Below, in pieces: positions 5,971 through 12,687 of a stretch of 12,687 nucleotides of DNA (positions are counted from its first letter, which is position 1; every line of letters begins with the position of its first letter). The notes below the pieces were generated by a model. The model was not told the origin of the DNA. It ran no database searches and saw nothing but the letters and a program-made list of their open reading frames with translations. The stretch comes from JBMNTQ01 sp050945815 (GTDB lineage: Bacteria; Bacillota; Clostridia; Christensenellales; JBMNTQ01): positions 1 to 12,687 of the forward strand of contig JBMNTQ010000044.1 in the NCBI GenBank assembly GCA_050945815.1, given 5' to 3'. Position numbers and translations under genes: made by a program.

Positions 5971-6627
5971 CTAGTAAGGCAGCATCCTTTTTGCACCGAT
6001 ATAGTGTGAGGAATAGTAGCTGTTGGAAAATAGCTTGGAGATGACGATCTTTCCGGCACCAGAACTGGCGTGGATGAATTGGTCGTTTCCCAGATAGATA
6101 CCTACATGGGACGCACCTGCAGCATAGGTGGTGAAGAACACCAAATCGCCGACTCTCAAGTTGCTTTTGTTAACCCATGTTCCCTGTGTGTACTGCTGTG
6201 CTGCGGTACGGGGAAGGGTAAGGCGGGCATTTTTGAAGACGTATTGGGTAAAGCCTGAACAGTCGAACCCTGATACAGTAGCGCCGCCCCAAAGATAGGG
6301 CCTGCCTAAATTGGCTTTGGCGATTTGTACCACGCGGGCTACTTTGATGGCGCGGGACGTCTGCCTGCCGACAATGGCATCCACAGCCAGACCGTTGGCC
6401 CTCTGATAGGAACGGACAGAATTTCTTGTGATGTTTCCGAAATAGCCGGTGGACGTGGCTGAAAAATAGCCAAGATTCTTCAAATCGTTCTGTAGATTTT
6501 TTACTTCGTTATTCCGCATACCATAGGAGAGCATTGTGTTGTCCGTATAATAATCCGCGTGGGCTGTCACAGATAAAACCGTTAGCGACAGCAGCGCTGC
6601 GATCAAGAGGGAAAAGACTTTCTTCAT
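5971..6627 (-). CDS. Secreted NlpC/P60 peptidoglycan endopeptidase with peptidoglycan-binding domain
   Basis: Exported cell-wall hydrolase, 218 residues, that cleaves peptide stems of peptidoglycan (typically gamma-D-Glu to diamino acid). Residues 1-24 are a signal peptide (MKKVFSLLIAALL, cleavage after AHA). Residues about 32-95 are a PG_binding_1 domain (SYGMRNNEVKNLQNDLKNLG, then GYFGNITRNSVRSYQ and GLAVDAIVGRQT). Residues 97-218 are the NlpC/P60 domain, with catalytic Cys123 in FDCSGFTQYVF, His174 in SHVGIYLG and His186 in FIHASS. The start ATG 6627 was chosen because the nine extra residues of a longer frame cover the GGGAGG ribosome binding site. It stands alone behind a strong promoter with possible operator repeats. 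The sequence does not show whether it acts in vegetative wall turnover or in sporulation. Confidence 0.93.
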   Translation of the reverse strand: MKKVFSLLIAALLSLTVLSVTAHADYYTDNTMLSYGMRNNEVKNLQNDLKNLGYFSATSTGYFGNITRNSVRSYQRANGLAVDAIVGRQTSRAIKVARVVQIAKANLGRPYLWGGATVSGFDCSGFTQYVFKNARLTLPRTAAQQYTQGTWVNKSNLRVGDLVFFTTYAAGASHVGIYLGNDQFIHASSGAGKIVISKLFSNSYYSSHYIGAKRMLPY

Positions 6628-6690
6628 GTTTTTGTGAAACCTCCCAAATACCATTGGAATTCCAAATATAATAAGCTTCGCTTAGATTGG

Positions 6691-6719
6691 ATTATAGCAG
6701 AGACGGGGCGCGTAATCAA
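6691..6719 (-). promoter_or_regulatory. Strong promoter of the NlpC/P60 gene
   Basis: On the minus strand TTGATT (6714-6719), exactly 17 bases, and TATAAT (6691-6696) preceded by TGC form a combined -35 and extended -10 promoter of the housekeeping sigma type. The start point would be about 55-60 bases before the ATG. Confidence 0.75.
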
Positions 6720-6751
6720 TTTGTAATATATGGTACATATGTTTGTAATAT
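6720..6751. promoter_or_regulatory. Paired TTTGTAATAT repeats upstream of the NlpC/P60 promoter
   Basis: Two identical copies of TTTGTAATAT (6720-6729 and 6742-6751) are spaced 22 bases apart, two helical turns, and abut the -35 box. Between them lies an imperfect palindrome ATATGGTACATAT. The core TGTAAT matches the half-site TGTWAH bound by WalR-type regulators of wall hydrolase genes, whose sites recur every 11 bases; the middle position at 11 bases does not match well here. A regulator site is inference. Confidence 0.4.
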
Positions 6752-6897
6752 GTGTGGAGGCCTTGTTGTTTAACATGGTCTTTGGTTGGGCGGATTGAAA
6801 AAGCATGGCAAAGAGAGGGTTGGTGAGGGAGCAGGCCTGGGGGTGAGGCGCTGCCGATTGCGAGAAACGGAGGCTTTGGTGTTGGGGGATATTTTGC

Positions 6898-6935
6898 AAA
6901 GAACCCTCCCGTATGTTGGCGCGGGAGGGTTCTTT
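6898..6935 (-). terminator. Terminator downstream of the isomerase gene
   Basis: A perfect 14-bp inverted repeat (6898-6911 with 6922-6935, loop of 10) lies 24 bases beyond the stop of the isomerase gene. Its outer pairs are A/T-rich, so each strand ends in TTCTTT; the T-run is short. Confidence 0.75.
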
Positions 6936-6958
6936 GGACAATCGATATGCCGGCTGTG

Positions 6959-7741
6959 TTACCAGATAGCATGGACGGCTTGCATAGCGGCTTGGGCTGT
7001 GGTAGCCGCAGACATTTCAAAGCCAATGATGCCTTGATAGTCCATTTCTCTTAACGTTTTGATGATGGTGGCATAATTGATTTCACCGGTGCCGGGTTCG
7101 CAGCGGCCAGGGTTGTCTGCGATATGGATGTAGGAGATGGTATCGAAATTGCGCCTGAGCACGGAAATCAAATCGCCATGCATGATCTGCATGTGATACA
7201 TATCGTAGATTACTTTGACCCGGGGCGAGCCTACCAGCCGAACCAGGTCTGAGGCGGTATCGGTGTGCCAGAGGTGGTTGCCCACATGATCCAGCTCGGT
7301 GTTGAGGGCTTCCAGCGCCATGGTCACCCCATATTGTTCGGCGGCGGGCGCCAGCTTGAGGAGGGTGCGCAGCATGCTTCCGTTTTTGGTCATCGGGCTT
7401 AGATTCTCGTAGTAGTCTACTACATAGCCATGTTCGCCTAGTTGGTTTGAATGGATAATGACGGTTTCGCAATCCAGGAAATTGGCTGTTTGAAAGGACT
7501 TGAGCATCCAATCGTAGTAGGGCTGTATGTGTGCCGGGTCGCAGAGGGAATAATCCTGATCGCCGGAGAAGGAGGCGATAGAAAGGCCCAATTCCTGACA
7601 CAGCCGTTTGATGCGAGGCAAGTCTTTATCCGGCCAACTCCAGAATTCGATGTAGTCGAAGCCTGCTTCCTTGGCGGCGGCAAAACGGTCATAGAAATCC
7701 AGTTCCAAAAACATCATCTCGATACATATGGAATATTTCAT
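6959..7741 (-). CDS. hyi: Hydroxypyruvate isomerase family protein (TIM-barrel sugar isomerase)
   Basis: Cytoplasmic TIM-barrel isomerase of 260 residues, the usual length for hydroxypyruvate isomerase (hydroxypyruvate to tartronate semialdehyde). Family signatures are clear: the AP-endonuclease-2-like barrel start (FAAAKEAGFDYIEFWSWP), metal-ligand Glu144 in MALEALNT, VIYDMYHMQIMHGDL (D180, H183), YIHIADNPGRCEPGTGEINY (H206, R213, E220) and the second ligand Glu242 in IIGFEMS. The GRxEPGTGEINY segment is particularly typical of Hyi and the related OtnI. The start ATG 7741 has AGGAGG upstream at suitable spacing; the longer frame runs through that site. It is a single-gene unit between a promoter and a strong hairpin. 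No tartronate semialdehyde reductase or glyoxylate carboligase lies nearby, so the true substrate could be another keto sugar acid. Confidence 0.85.
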   Translation of the reverse strand: MKYSICIEMMFLELDFYDRFAAAKEAGFDYIEFWSWPDKDLPRIKRLCQELGLSIASFSGDQDYSLCDPAHIQPYYDWMLKSFQTANFLDCETVIIHSNQLGEHGYVVDYYENLSPMTKNGSMLRTLLKLAPAAEQYGVTMALEALNTELDHVGNHLWHTDTASDLVRLVGSPRVKVIYDMYHMQIMHGDLISVLRRNFDTISYIHIADNPGRCEPGTGEINYATIIKTLREMDYQGIIGFEMSAATTAQAAMQAVHAIW

Positions 7742-8100
7742 GCTTGTTCCTCCTGAATGATTTGTTGATAGAATGTTAGAAAAGCGCGAATGCGGTAGGG
7801 GACGTGTCGAACGCAAGCCGATGGTAAAAAAGGATATTTATATTTATTATAGCATGAAGAATATGGAGAATTGAATAGGATTATTTTGCTTAGGTGCTGG
7901 CATATTTGCACATGGGCAGCATGATTTAAGGCACATTGAAACGAGGGGGATGACGGTAGGCTGATAGATGGCCTGCTTCGTGCGGAGAAAGTGTTGTATT
8001 ATGGGAAAACAGGTTGGAAATTGTCGAATAACATGGTAAGATTACTTTATCTAGACGGTCTTGGTGCGAATTGCAAGGCTCGCAAACGGAGGCGTTATTC
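7742..8100. other. Divergent intergenic region between the isomerase and the pseudo-subtilase
   Basis: It holds the minus-strand isomerase promoter and the ribosome binding site of the plus-strand surface protein (GGAGG 8088-8092). A weak plus-strand promoter may be TTGGAA, 17 bases, TAAGAT near 8014-8042. A 69-codon minus frame (7926-8135) lacks a ribosome binding site and runs over the start of the surface gene, so I reject it. Confidence 0.4.
7846..7854 (-). promoter_or_regulatory. Extended -10 promoter of the isomerase gene
   Basis: Minus-strand TGCTATAAT is a perfect extended -10 element, with only a poor -35 (TTCAAT) upstream. The leader to the isomerase ATG would be about 100 bases. 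Confidence 0.6.
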
Positions 8101-10329
8101 TTGAAGAAGCTTACGGTAGGGTTTGCGGTTTCCATCCTGTTGGTTTTATTTCTTTCTTTCCATGTATTTGCTCAAGAAGAATGGTTTGTGGACGCGGCGA
8201 GAGGCCATGCGTTCTATCAGCCGACCGATGGAAAGAATGTAGTTGTGGCTATTGTGGGGGAGGGCGTCTATGAGACGACGGAATTAGCCGGCAGGATAGT
8301 GGGGTTTAAAAACTATACGAAACAGACCACTGTGGACAGGAACAGCGCGGATACCCGATCTGCGAGCGTGATTGCTGCGAAAGGCGGCGGCATTGCTCCA
8401 TCTGTGGGTATTTTGTCGATTCGGGTGACGGCGAACGGCGAGACCCATAGGAGCCATTGTATAGACGCGCTGGTATATGCTGCGGATATGGGTGCGGATA
8501 TTATCGTTTATCTAGCGGAGCCAAGTTCTTTGCAGACGCCCGCCGGCGCGATGGTTTCGGCGCTGGAATATACGCGGCAGCAGGGTGCGGTTGTGGTGGC
8601 TCCAAGTTGCGGAGCAACGGTTGCCCAGAGCAATTATTTGACTCCTGTGGGCGGCTTTGCCCCGGGGCTGCTGCCTTTAGAGGGCAGCTATGAAGCTAAG
8701 ATATTGGTTCCTGGCAAGGGCGTTACGGTTCCGATTATGGGAGACAGGGTGCCTTTAGAGGGGCCGGACATAGCAACAGCGGGGCTTGCCGGCTATGTGG
8801 CGGCAGGCATGAGCAGGCATGGGCTAAGCGCAGAACAGGCACTGGATGTTCTGATACAAAATGCGGATATCAGAAATGGCATGCGCTGGATTAATGTTGC
8901 GGCAGCTTTTTCCCAGCACGGACAACAGGAGCAGCCCCAAGGAGACGTTTCGCAGCGGACGATGCAGATTAACCGAGAATATTCGTTTGACCTGGACGGT
9001 ACGAAAAAAGAATACTATCGATTCTTTTTACAGGAACGGGTTCGGACGAGATTGGCATTCCACACAGTTGAGGGGGAGTTTTTTGCCCGGCTGTTTATCG
9101 ACGGATCGGATTATCCGATTTGGACAGCGCAGCACAGCGGTCAGGGCTTGGAGGAGGTGCTGCCGGCGGGGAATTATGTGGTGGAGCTTTTTGCCCCGGC
9201 TGCTGCAAGGGGCAGGGTTTTGTGCGGCGTGGATATCCCGGATGTTGCGGTGATTGGGGCGACGTTCCTAGATAGCGCAGAGGCCTTGGGCTATTCCTTT
9301 ACGGTAGCCTTGCAAGAAGAAGCCCAGCTCCGTTTGCAGGTGGTGGATTCCGGCGCAAGGGTGGTCTTTGAGTATAGCGGACAGGGCCGTAAGGGGGAAA
9401 ATACAGTACAGTGGAGTTTTCCCAGCATCACAAGCGATATGCTGGGCAGCTATAGAGTCGTCGCTTCCAGCCGCAACTTTGTCGGCGAAAAGAAGGCGTT
9501 GCCGTATGGGTTTGTGCTGGAGATGCAGCCGTCTATTGTCTATCTGTATTACGCCGGGCTGTTCAACCCTATGCTGGAGGCAAATAAGCTGGAATTTGAA
9601 CTGGACTACGCTGCACAATTGGACATCTATGCTGTAGATGACTTGGGGCAGCGCCATAACATAGAAAGCGGGCGCTATCAGGCGGGTATGCATACGGTGG
9701 TTTGGGAAGGCAGGGACGAACTGGGGGAATACCTGCCTGAAGGACAGTATCAGATTTTCTTGCAAGGAGAAGGTGAGTTGAGCAGAACCATCCTTGTCAC
9801 GATATGGTATGAGATTTTGCAGGCGGAATCCTTTTATGCAACGGTGGAGAAAACGGACAGCGGTGAATATCTGGTGGTCTACTTTAACAGCAATCTGCCG
9901 TGTTGGGCGCGGCTGGACATCCATCCTGCCGCAAAGAAGGACGAGATAGCGGCTTTTGCACAGCAGGATTTTGAGGCGGCGGGGCTGCAGCGAATCAGCT
10001 GTGAGACCGGTGGTTTGCAGGATGGGATTTATGAATATGCAGCGAAGGTGGGCGCAAGCAGCGATGAGGCGGCTTGCGTGGAGTATCGCGGCGTGTTTAC
10101 CATTGACCGGAGCGGGGGAGAGGTGGTGCTGGAGAAAGGGTCTGCTAGTCGGACGGGAAGATCCGGCGGCAGGGCGGAGCATAGCCAGATTGGGTATGAG
10201 GAGGAAGAGGGTGCAGCCCTGGGAGAGAAGATTCCATACTATTCCTTGCTGCTGTGTTTTTTGGCGCTGGCGGGGATGGTTCTCCACGATAAGCTTAAAA
10301 GAAGGAGGGGAGCTGAGGATTTGCTGTGA
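8101..10329 (+). CDS. Membrane-anchored subtilase-like protein with lost catalytic residues
   Basis: Surface protein of 742 residues. TTG 8101 was chosen because GGAGG lies 8 bases upstream and MKKLTVGFAVSILLVLFLSF is a clean signal peptide (cleavage after VFA, residue 24); a TTG at 8071 would precede the ribosome binding site. Residues 45-255 follow the order of an S8 subtilisin domain: VVVAIVGEGVY for the Asp motif, NSADTRSASVIAA for the NSHGTHVAGTVAA His motif, a VYAADMGADIIVYLAEPSS strand-helix, GAVVVAPSCG for the oxyanion-hole Asn region, and GPDIATAGLAG for GTSMATPHVAG. By this alignment Asp, His and Ser become G53, A83 and D223, so it should be inactive. Residues about 270-690 are beta-rich; one part (VVWEGRDELGEYLPEGQYQI) is FlgD-type Ig. 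After an acidic, glycine-rich linker, YYSLLLCFLALAGMVL (about 712-728) and KLKRRR form a C-terminal anchor. An adhesin gene follows on the same strand, which suggests a related surface role. Confidence 0.85.
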   Translation: MKKLTVGFAVSILLVLFLSFHVFAQEEWFVDAARGHAFYQPTDGKNVVVAIVGEGVYETTELAGRIVGFKNYTKQTTVDRNSADTRSASVIAAKGGGIAPSVGILSIRVTANGETHRSHCIDALVYAADMGADIIVYLAEPSSLQTPAGAMVSALEYTRQQGAVVVAPSCGATVAQSNYLTPVGGFAPGLLPLEGSYEAKILVPGKGVTVPIMGDRVPLEGPDIATAGLAGYVAAGMSRHGLSAEQALDVLIQNADIRNGMRWINVAAAFSQHGQQEQPQGDVSQRTMQINREYSFDLDGTKKEYYRFFLQERVRTRLAFHTVEGEFFARLFIDGSDYPIWTAQHSGQGLEEVLPAGNYVVELFAPAAARGRVLCGVDIPDVAVIGATFLDSAEALGYSFTVALQEEAQLRLQVVDSGARVVFEYSGQGRKGENTVQWSFPSITSDMLGSYRVVASSRNFVGEKKALPYGFVLEMQPSIVYLYYAGLFNPMLEANKLEFELDYAAQLDIYAVDDLGQRHNIESGRYQAGMHTVVWEGRDELGEYLPEGQYQIFLQGEGELSRTILVTIWYEILQAESFYATVEKTDSGEYLVVYFNSNLPCWARLDIHPAAKKDEIAAFAQQDFEAAGLQRISCETGGLQDGIYEYAAKVGASSDEAACVEYRGVFTIDRSGGEVVLEKGSASRTGRSGGRAEHSQIGYEEEEGAALGEKIPYYSLLLCFLALAGMVLHDKLKRRRGAEDLL

Positions 10330-10403
10330 GTGTTCAGGCGGACAAAGGAATAGACAAAGGCAGGAAATCGTCATGGCTTATACCACGATTTTTAGGCCGG
10401 ATG

Positions 10404-10435
10404 CGAACCGAAGTGGGGTTCGGTCCGTTTGTTTT
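10404..10435 (+). terminator. Weak terminator-like hairpin after the pseudo-subtilase
   Basis: Two mutually exclusive hairpins share the same bases: ACCGAA (10407-10412) with TTCGGT (10419-10424), and CGAACC with GGTTCG. A T-rich stretch GTTTGTTTT follows. The stem is only 6 bp, so termination may be partial. Confidence 0.4.
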
Positions 10436-10463
10436 GAGTTGTGTTGGAACCCTGATAAGATAG

Positions 10464-10492
10464 TTGTAAACTGGACAGATTGACTACATAAT
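10464..10492 (+). promoter_or_regulatory. Possible promoter of the adhesin gene
   Basis: TTGTAA (10464-10469), 17 bases, CATAAT (10487-10492) precedes the GTG start by about 40 bases. Each box is an imperfect match. Together with the preceding hairpin it suggests that the adhesin is transcribed on its own. Confidence 0.4.
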
Positions 10493-10531
10493 AACAAATA
10501 GGAATAACAGGATGAGGAACGGAGGCATAAC

Positions 10532-11017
10532 GTGGAGAAACACAAGAGAATCTTTGGGTTTTTGATAGTCTTTGCGCTGTTGTTGCAGTTGGTATTTCCA
10601 TTGATGGTATTTGCAGAGACACCAGAGGAACAGGACGGCGCCGGGTATAACGATGTCGTTTTGCGTAGCATGGAGCTGTCGAAGCAGGAATTTGTGGCGG
10701 GCGAGGAGATGGGGCTTTCTATCGACCTGGACGCGGCAATGCAGACGGAGGAGACATTTGTCGTCGACATCAGCGGAAACGTGGCGCTGGAGGAGGGCAC
10801 AAAGCCTTTACAGAACACCCAAGGGCTAGGGGTCGGTTCTGTACGCGTGGACGGCCATGCAGTTTCTGTGACGTTGTATCCTGAGGCTCAGGGGCGGCTT
10901 TCTGTAAATATAGGCGGGTATGCTGTAGACATGCAAGACGGGACGTATACCTTGCAGGCCAAATTGGGCGAAGGGACGGTTTATGCCAGCTTTCGGCAGA
11001 CGGCTTCGTTGCAATGA
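10532..11017 (+). CDS. Surface adhesin, N-terminal part before a frameshift
   Basis: GTG 10532 follows GGAGG at six bases. Residues 1-28 form a signal peptide (MEKHKRIFGFLIVFALLLQL, cleavage after VFA). The rest, about 130 residues, is beta-rich and Ig-like (FVAGEEMGLSIDLDA, VSVTLYPEAQGRLSVNIGGY, DGTYTLQAKLGEGTVYASF). The frame stops at TGA 11015-11017. The next frame, open from 10929, immediately reads like the following adhesin domain (SVPIDANVLFETEFSLPEDI), so this is most likely the first quarter of one large protein, split by a +1 shift near 11,005-11,030. By itself it would be a small secreted protein without an anchor. Confidence 0.75.
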   Translation: MEKHKRIFGFLIVFALLLQLVFPLMVFAETPEEQDGAGYNDVVLRSMELSKQEFVAGEEMGLSIDLDAAMQTEETFVVDISGNVALEEGTKPLQNTQGLGVGSVRVDGHAVSVTLYPEAQGRLSVNIGGYAVDMQDGTYTLQAKLGEGTVYASFRQTASLQ

Positions 11018-12687
11018 GCCATGTTCATTGGATTCGGTGCCGATCGACGCAAATGTTTTGTTTGAGACGGAATTTAGTCTGCCTGAAGATATCCGCGTTC
11101 TGATTGTGCCGGGAGACTATTATTCTTTCCAGCTTCCAGCGCAGATTAATATTAATTTGACGCAGAACTATCCTTTGTTGGACATAGAGAATGTGCAGTA
11201 TGCTGTGGCGCATATTTCTACCAGCGGCTTGGTGACCATTACTTTCACGGAGGCCTTGGAGCATTATTCTGAGATAAGCGGAAACTTTGGTTTTTCCGGA
11301 AAGCTGGACAAGGAGGCGATCGGACAGCCTGGAGAGACCGTGATTGGGCCTCCTGAGGGGGAAATTCTGGGCGGCACCACGATTGTAGTGAAGCCCGCTA
11401 CCCAGACCTCCATCAAGAAGACCGGCAGTTTGGACAGCGCTGAGAACCCTAATTATGTTTTCTGGACGGTGGATATCAACCATGCGATGGACCGGATTGA
11501 AAACGCTGTGGTGACGGATGTGATGCCGGAGGGGCTGACCTATGAATCTGTTGCGGTTTATAAGGTGGATGTGGATTTAGACGGCTTGATTGTGGAAGGT
11601 TCGGAGCAGGGAATTTCCACCGGTTTTACTAACCTTAATGGCCTTATAACCTTTACTGATACAATAGAGCAGGCATATCGCCTGGTTTATACCGCCAGAA
11701 TTGATGACGCGGCAAAGCCGGACATCAACCTGAGCGGAGACGTGACCTTCCTCAATGAAGCGACCCTTTCCGGGGACAATTTTACTTTGGTTTCGGACGA
11801 GGATGATGTGACTGCCAGCTATACTCCGGCTTTACAGAAGGAGACCACGAACTATAACCCAAAAACCGAGACCTATGATTGGGAAGTGGTGTTTAATGCT
11901 CGGAAAGATAAGATCATCAAGGAGCAGGCCAAGCTTGAGGATACCATCGGAAACACGATGAAGCTGGAAGGTACGCCTGTTTTGTATACGCAGGATCAAG
12001 ACGGGGAAGAGGTGGTGCTGGGCACCGACAAATATGCGCTGACTCCCAAGCTGGGGGGTGCTGGATTTGACGTAGAGTTTTATGCTGACGTTGATTATGT
12101 GGTGATCCTTCGCTATCAGACCAAAGTGGTAGGGGAAATTGATGAAGATACGCCCATTGATAACACGGTTATCAGCGGAACCGGCGGCAGTGTGGTTTTC
12201 GAGGATGAAGCGAAGTCGCAGGGGGTGATTAAGTATGCGCCCTTGGTGAATTACCAAAACAAGACGTTATCTTGGATGATTGATGTGAACAACAGCAACT
12301 ATCTTATGAAGAACTTTTACATAACGGATAGCTTGAGCCGTGGGCAGATTTTGGACCAGAGCTCGGTGGTCGTGACCGAACTGGGCAGCCCGAACACCGT
12401 GTTGGAACGGGGAGAAGAATACACGTTCAACATGGTATCTGCTTCATCCCCGCAGTCGTTTACCATTACGTTCGCCGGGGACTATCTGGAAACCAGCAGC
12501 ACGTTTCGAATCACCTATACGACCAGCTTTGACGGCGATGCGTATCAGGAGCATTCTTTAGATGAGTTTGGCAACGTTGCGTCTGCGGGGTGGATTGCGG
12601 GTTCCGATTCTCAGACCAGAACTCCAATAGGGGAAAATGGGCTGATACCCAACGATAAGACCATTGACAACGGCTCGAAGACCGGAA
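10983..12687 (+). CDS. Cna-type multi-domain surface adhesin, body, 3'-partial
   Basis: A frame open from 10929 to the window edge, over 560 codons from ATG 10983, though the true protein probably continues from the frame at 10532. About the first 125 residues match the fibrinogen/collagen-binding adhesin domain of Gram-positive surface proteins (VPIDANVLFETEFSLPEDI, DYYSFQLPAQINI, a GNFGFSGKLDKEAIG strand). Cna collagen-binding-type modules follow. The first starts near 11406 (TSIKKTGSLDSAENPNYVFW, VDINHAMDRIENAVVTDVMP), the second near 11823 (ALQKETTNYNPKTETYDWEV), the third near 12231 (KYAPLVNYQNKTLSWMIDVN, YITDSL), and a fourth seems to begin near 12636. Each repeats the order K, tyrosine-rich strand, W-x-V/I-x-N and D-T/S-L/M. 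Modules of this type often form lysine-asparagine isopeptide bonds and end in a sortase signal, which would lie beyond the window. Its role would be attachment to host or surface polymers. Confidence 0.8.
   Translation, partial: MPAFGRRLRCNEPCSLDSVPIDANVLFETEFSLPEDIRVLIVPGDYYSFQLPAQININLTQNYPLLDIENVQYAVAHISTSGLVTITFTEALEHYSEISGNFGFSGKLDKEAIGQPGETVIGPPEGEILGGTTIVVKPATQTSIKKTGSLDSAENPNYVFWTVDINHAMDRIENAVVTDVMPEGLTYESVAVYKVDVDLDGLIVEGSEQGISTGFTNLNGLITFTDTIEQAYRLVYTARIDDAAKPDINLSGDVTFLNEATLSGDNFTLVSDEDDVTASYTPALQKETTNYNPKTETYDWEVVFNARKDKIIKEQAKLEDTIGNTMKLEGTPVLYTQDQDGEEVVLGTDKYALTPKLGGAGFDVEFYADVDYVVILRYQTKVVGEIDEDTPIDNTVISGTGGSVVFEDEAKSQGVIKYAPLVNYQNKTLSWMIDVNNSNYLMKNFYITDSLSRGQILDQSSVVVTELGSPNTVLERGEEYTFNMVSASSPQSFTITFAGDYLETSSTFRITYTTSFDGDAYQEHSLDEFGNVASAGWIAGSDSQTRTPIGENGLIPNDKTIDNGSKTG

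Noticed and set aside
6682..7037. Short frames on both strands between the NlpC/P60 and isomerase genes
   Set aside because: They cross the promoter, the terminator hairpin or the end of the isomerase gene and have no ribosome binding site.
7083..7601. A 172-codon minus-strand frame inside the isomerase gene
   Set aside because: Same strand but a different frame from a well-supported enzyme; Arg/Pro-rich translation typical of a shifted frame.
7926..8135. A 69-codon minus-strand frame before the pseudo-subtilase
   Set aside because: No ribosome binding site, no family resemblance, and it overlaps the start of the surface gene.
9268..10374. A 368-codon open frame on the minus strand opposite the pseudo-subtilase gene
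   Set aside because: It is antisense to a gene with a clear signal peptide, domains and membrane anchor, its composition is unprotein-like (many His, Gln, Arg and Cys), and it has no ribosome binding site.
11025..12257. Minus-strand frames opposite the adhesin (11025-11483 and 11832-12257)
   Set aside because: The plus-strand frame is continuously open here with repeated adhesin modules; the antisense frames are by-products.
1..12687. CRISPR arrays, insertion sequences, transposases or phage genes
   Set aside because: I looked for regularly spaced repeats, terminal inverted repeats with transposase motifs and phage-like genes and saw none.

Overview
The window looks like chromosomal DNA from an anaerobic, endospore-forming member of the Firmicutes (Clostridia or Negativicutes; I cannot narrow it further). 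The reasons are a rubredoxin/ferredoxin/rubrerythrin oxygen-defence operon, remains of a gerA-type spore germination operon, a BclA-like collagen-type spore-surface gene, strong AGGAGG ribosome binding sites, several extended -10 promoters (TGnTATAAT), and GTG/TTG starts placed behind good ribosome binding sites.

Layout. Positions 1-1240 (+) hold two tandem TrkA/RCK potassium-channel regulators, the first cut by the window edge. Positions 1398-3049 (-) hold a tight two-gene operon: a double-rubredoxin protein, then a ferredoxin-rubrerythrin fusion that carries a complete internal ribosome binding site and start codon in front of its rubrerythrin half. Positions 3115-4134 (+) are a gene graveyard: a gerA gene reduced by an internal deletion to its two ends, followed by a gerC truncated by an in-frame stop. 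Positions 4224-5093 (+) carry a short collagen-like spore-surface gene broken by one extra base, plus an unrecognised 88-residue ORF. Positions 5094-5970 are mostly non-coding: hairpin repeats, a tRNA-Thr(GGT) on the minus strand with its terminator and a likely promoter. Positions 5971-6627 (-) encode a secreted NlpC/P60 cell-wall hydrolase, and 6959-7741 (-) a hydroxypyruvate isomerase-family enzyme.

The right third (8101-12687, +) is a surface-protein locus. A 742-residue membrane-anchored protein has a subtilisin-type (S8) domain in which every catalytic residue appears replaced, followed by Ig-like domains and a C-terminal membrane anchor. Next to it is a large Cna-type multi-domain adhesin, running off the window, whose reading frame is interrupted once near 11,015. 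The long open frame from about 10,983 to the window edge is this adhesin's body.

The points most worth attention are the catalytically dead subtilase beside the adhesin, the adhesin frameshift, the nested start in the ferredoxin-rubrerythrin fusion, and a recurrent two-hairpin element that follows unrelated minus-strand genes. Three separate coding disruptions in one window could reflect real gene decay, switchable surface genes, or single-base errors in a draft assembly. The gerA deletion is too large for the last explanation.
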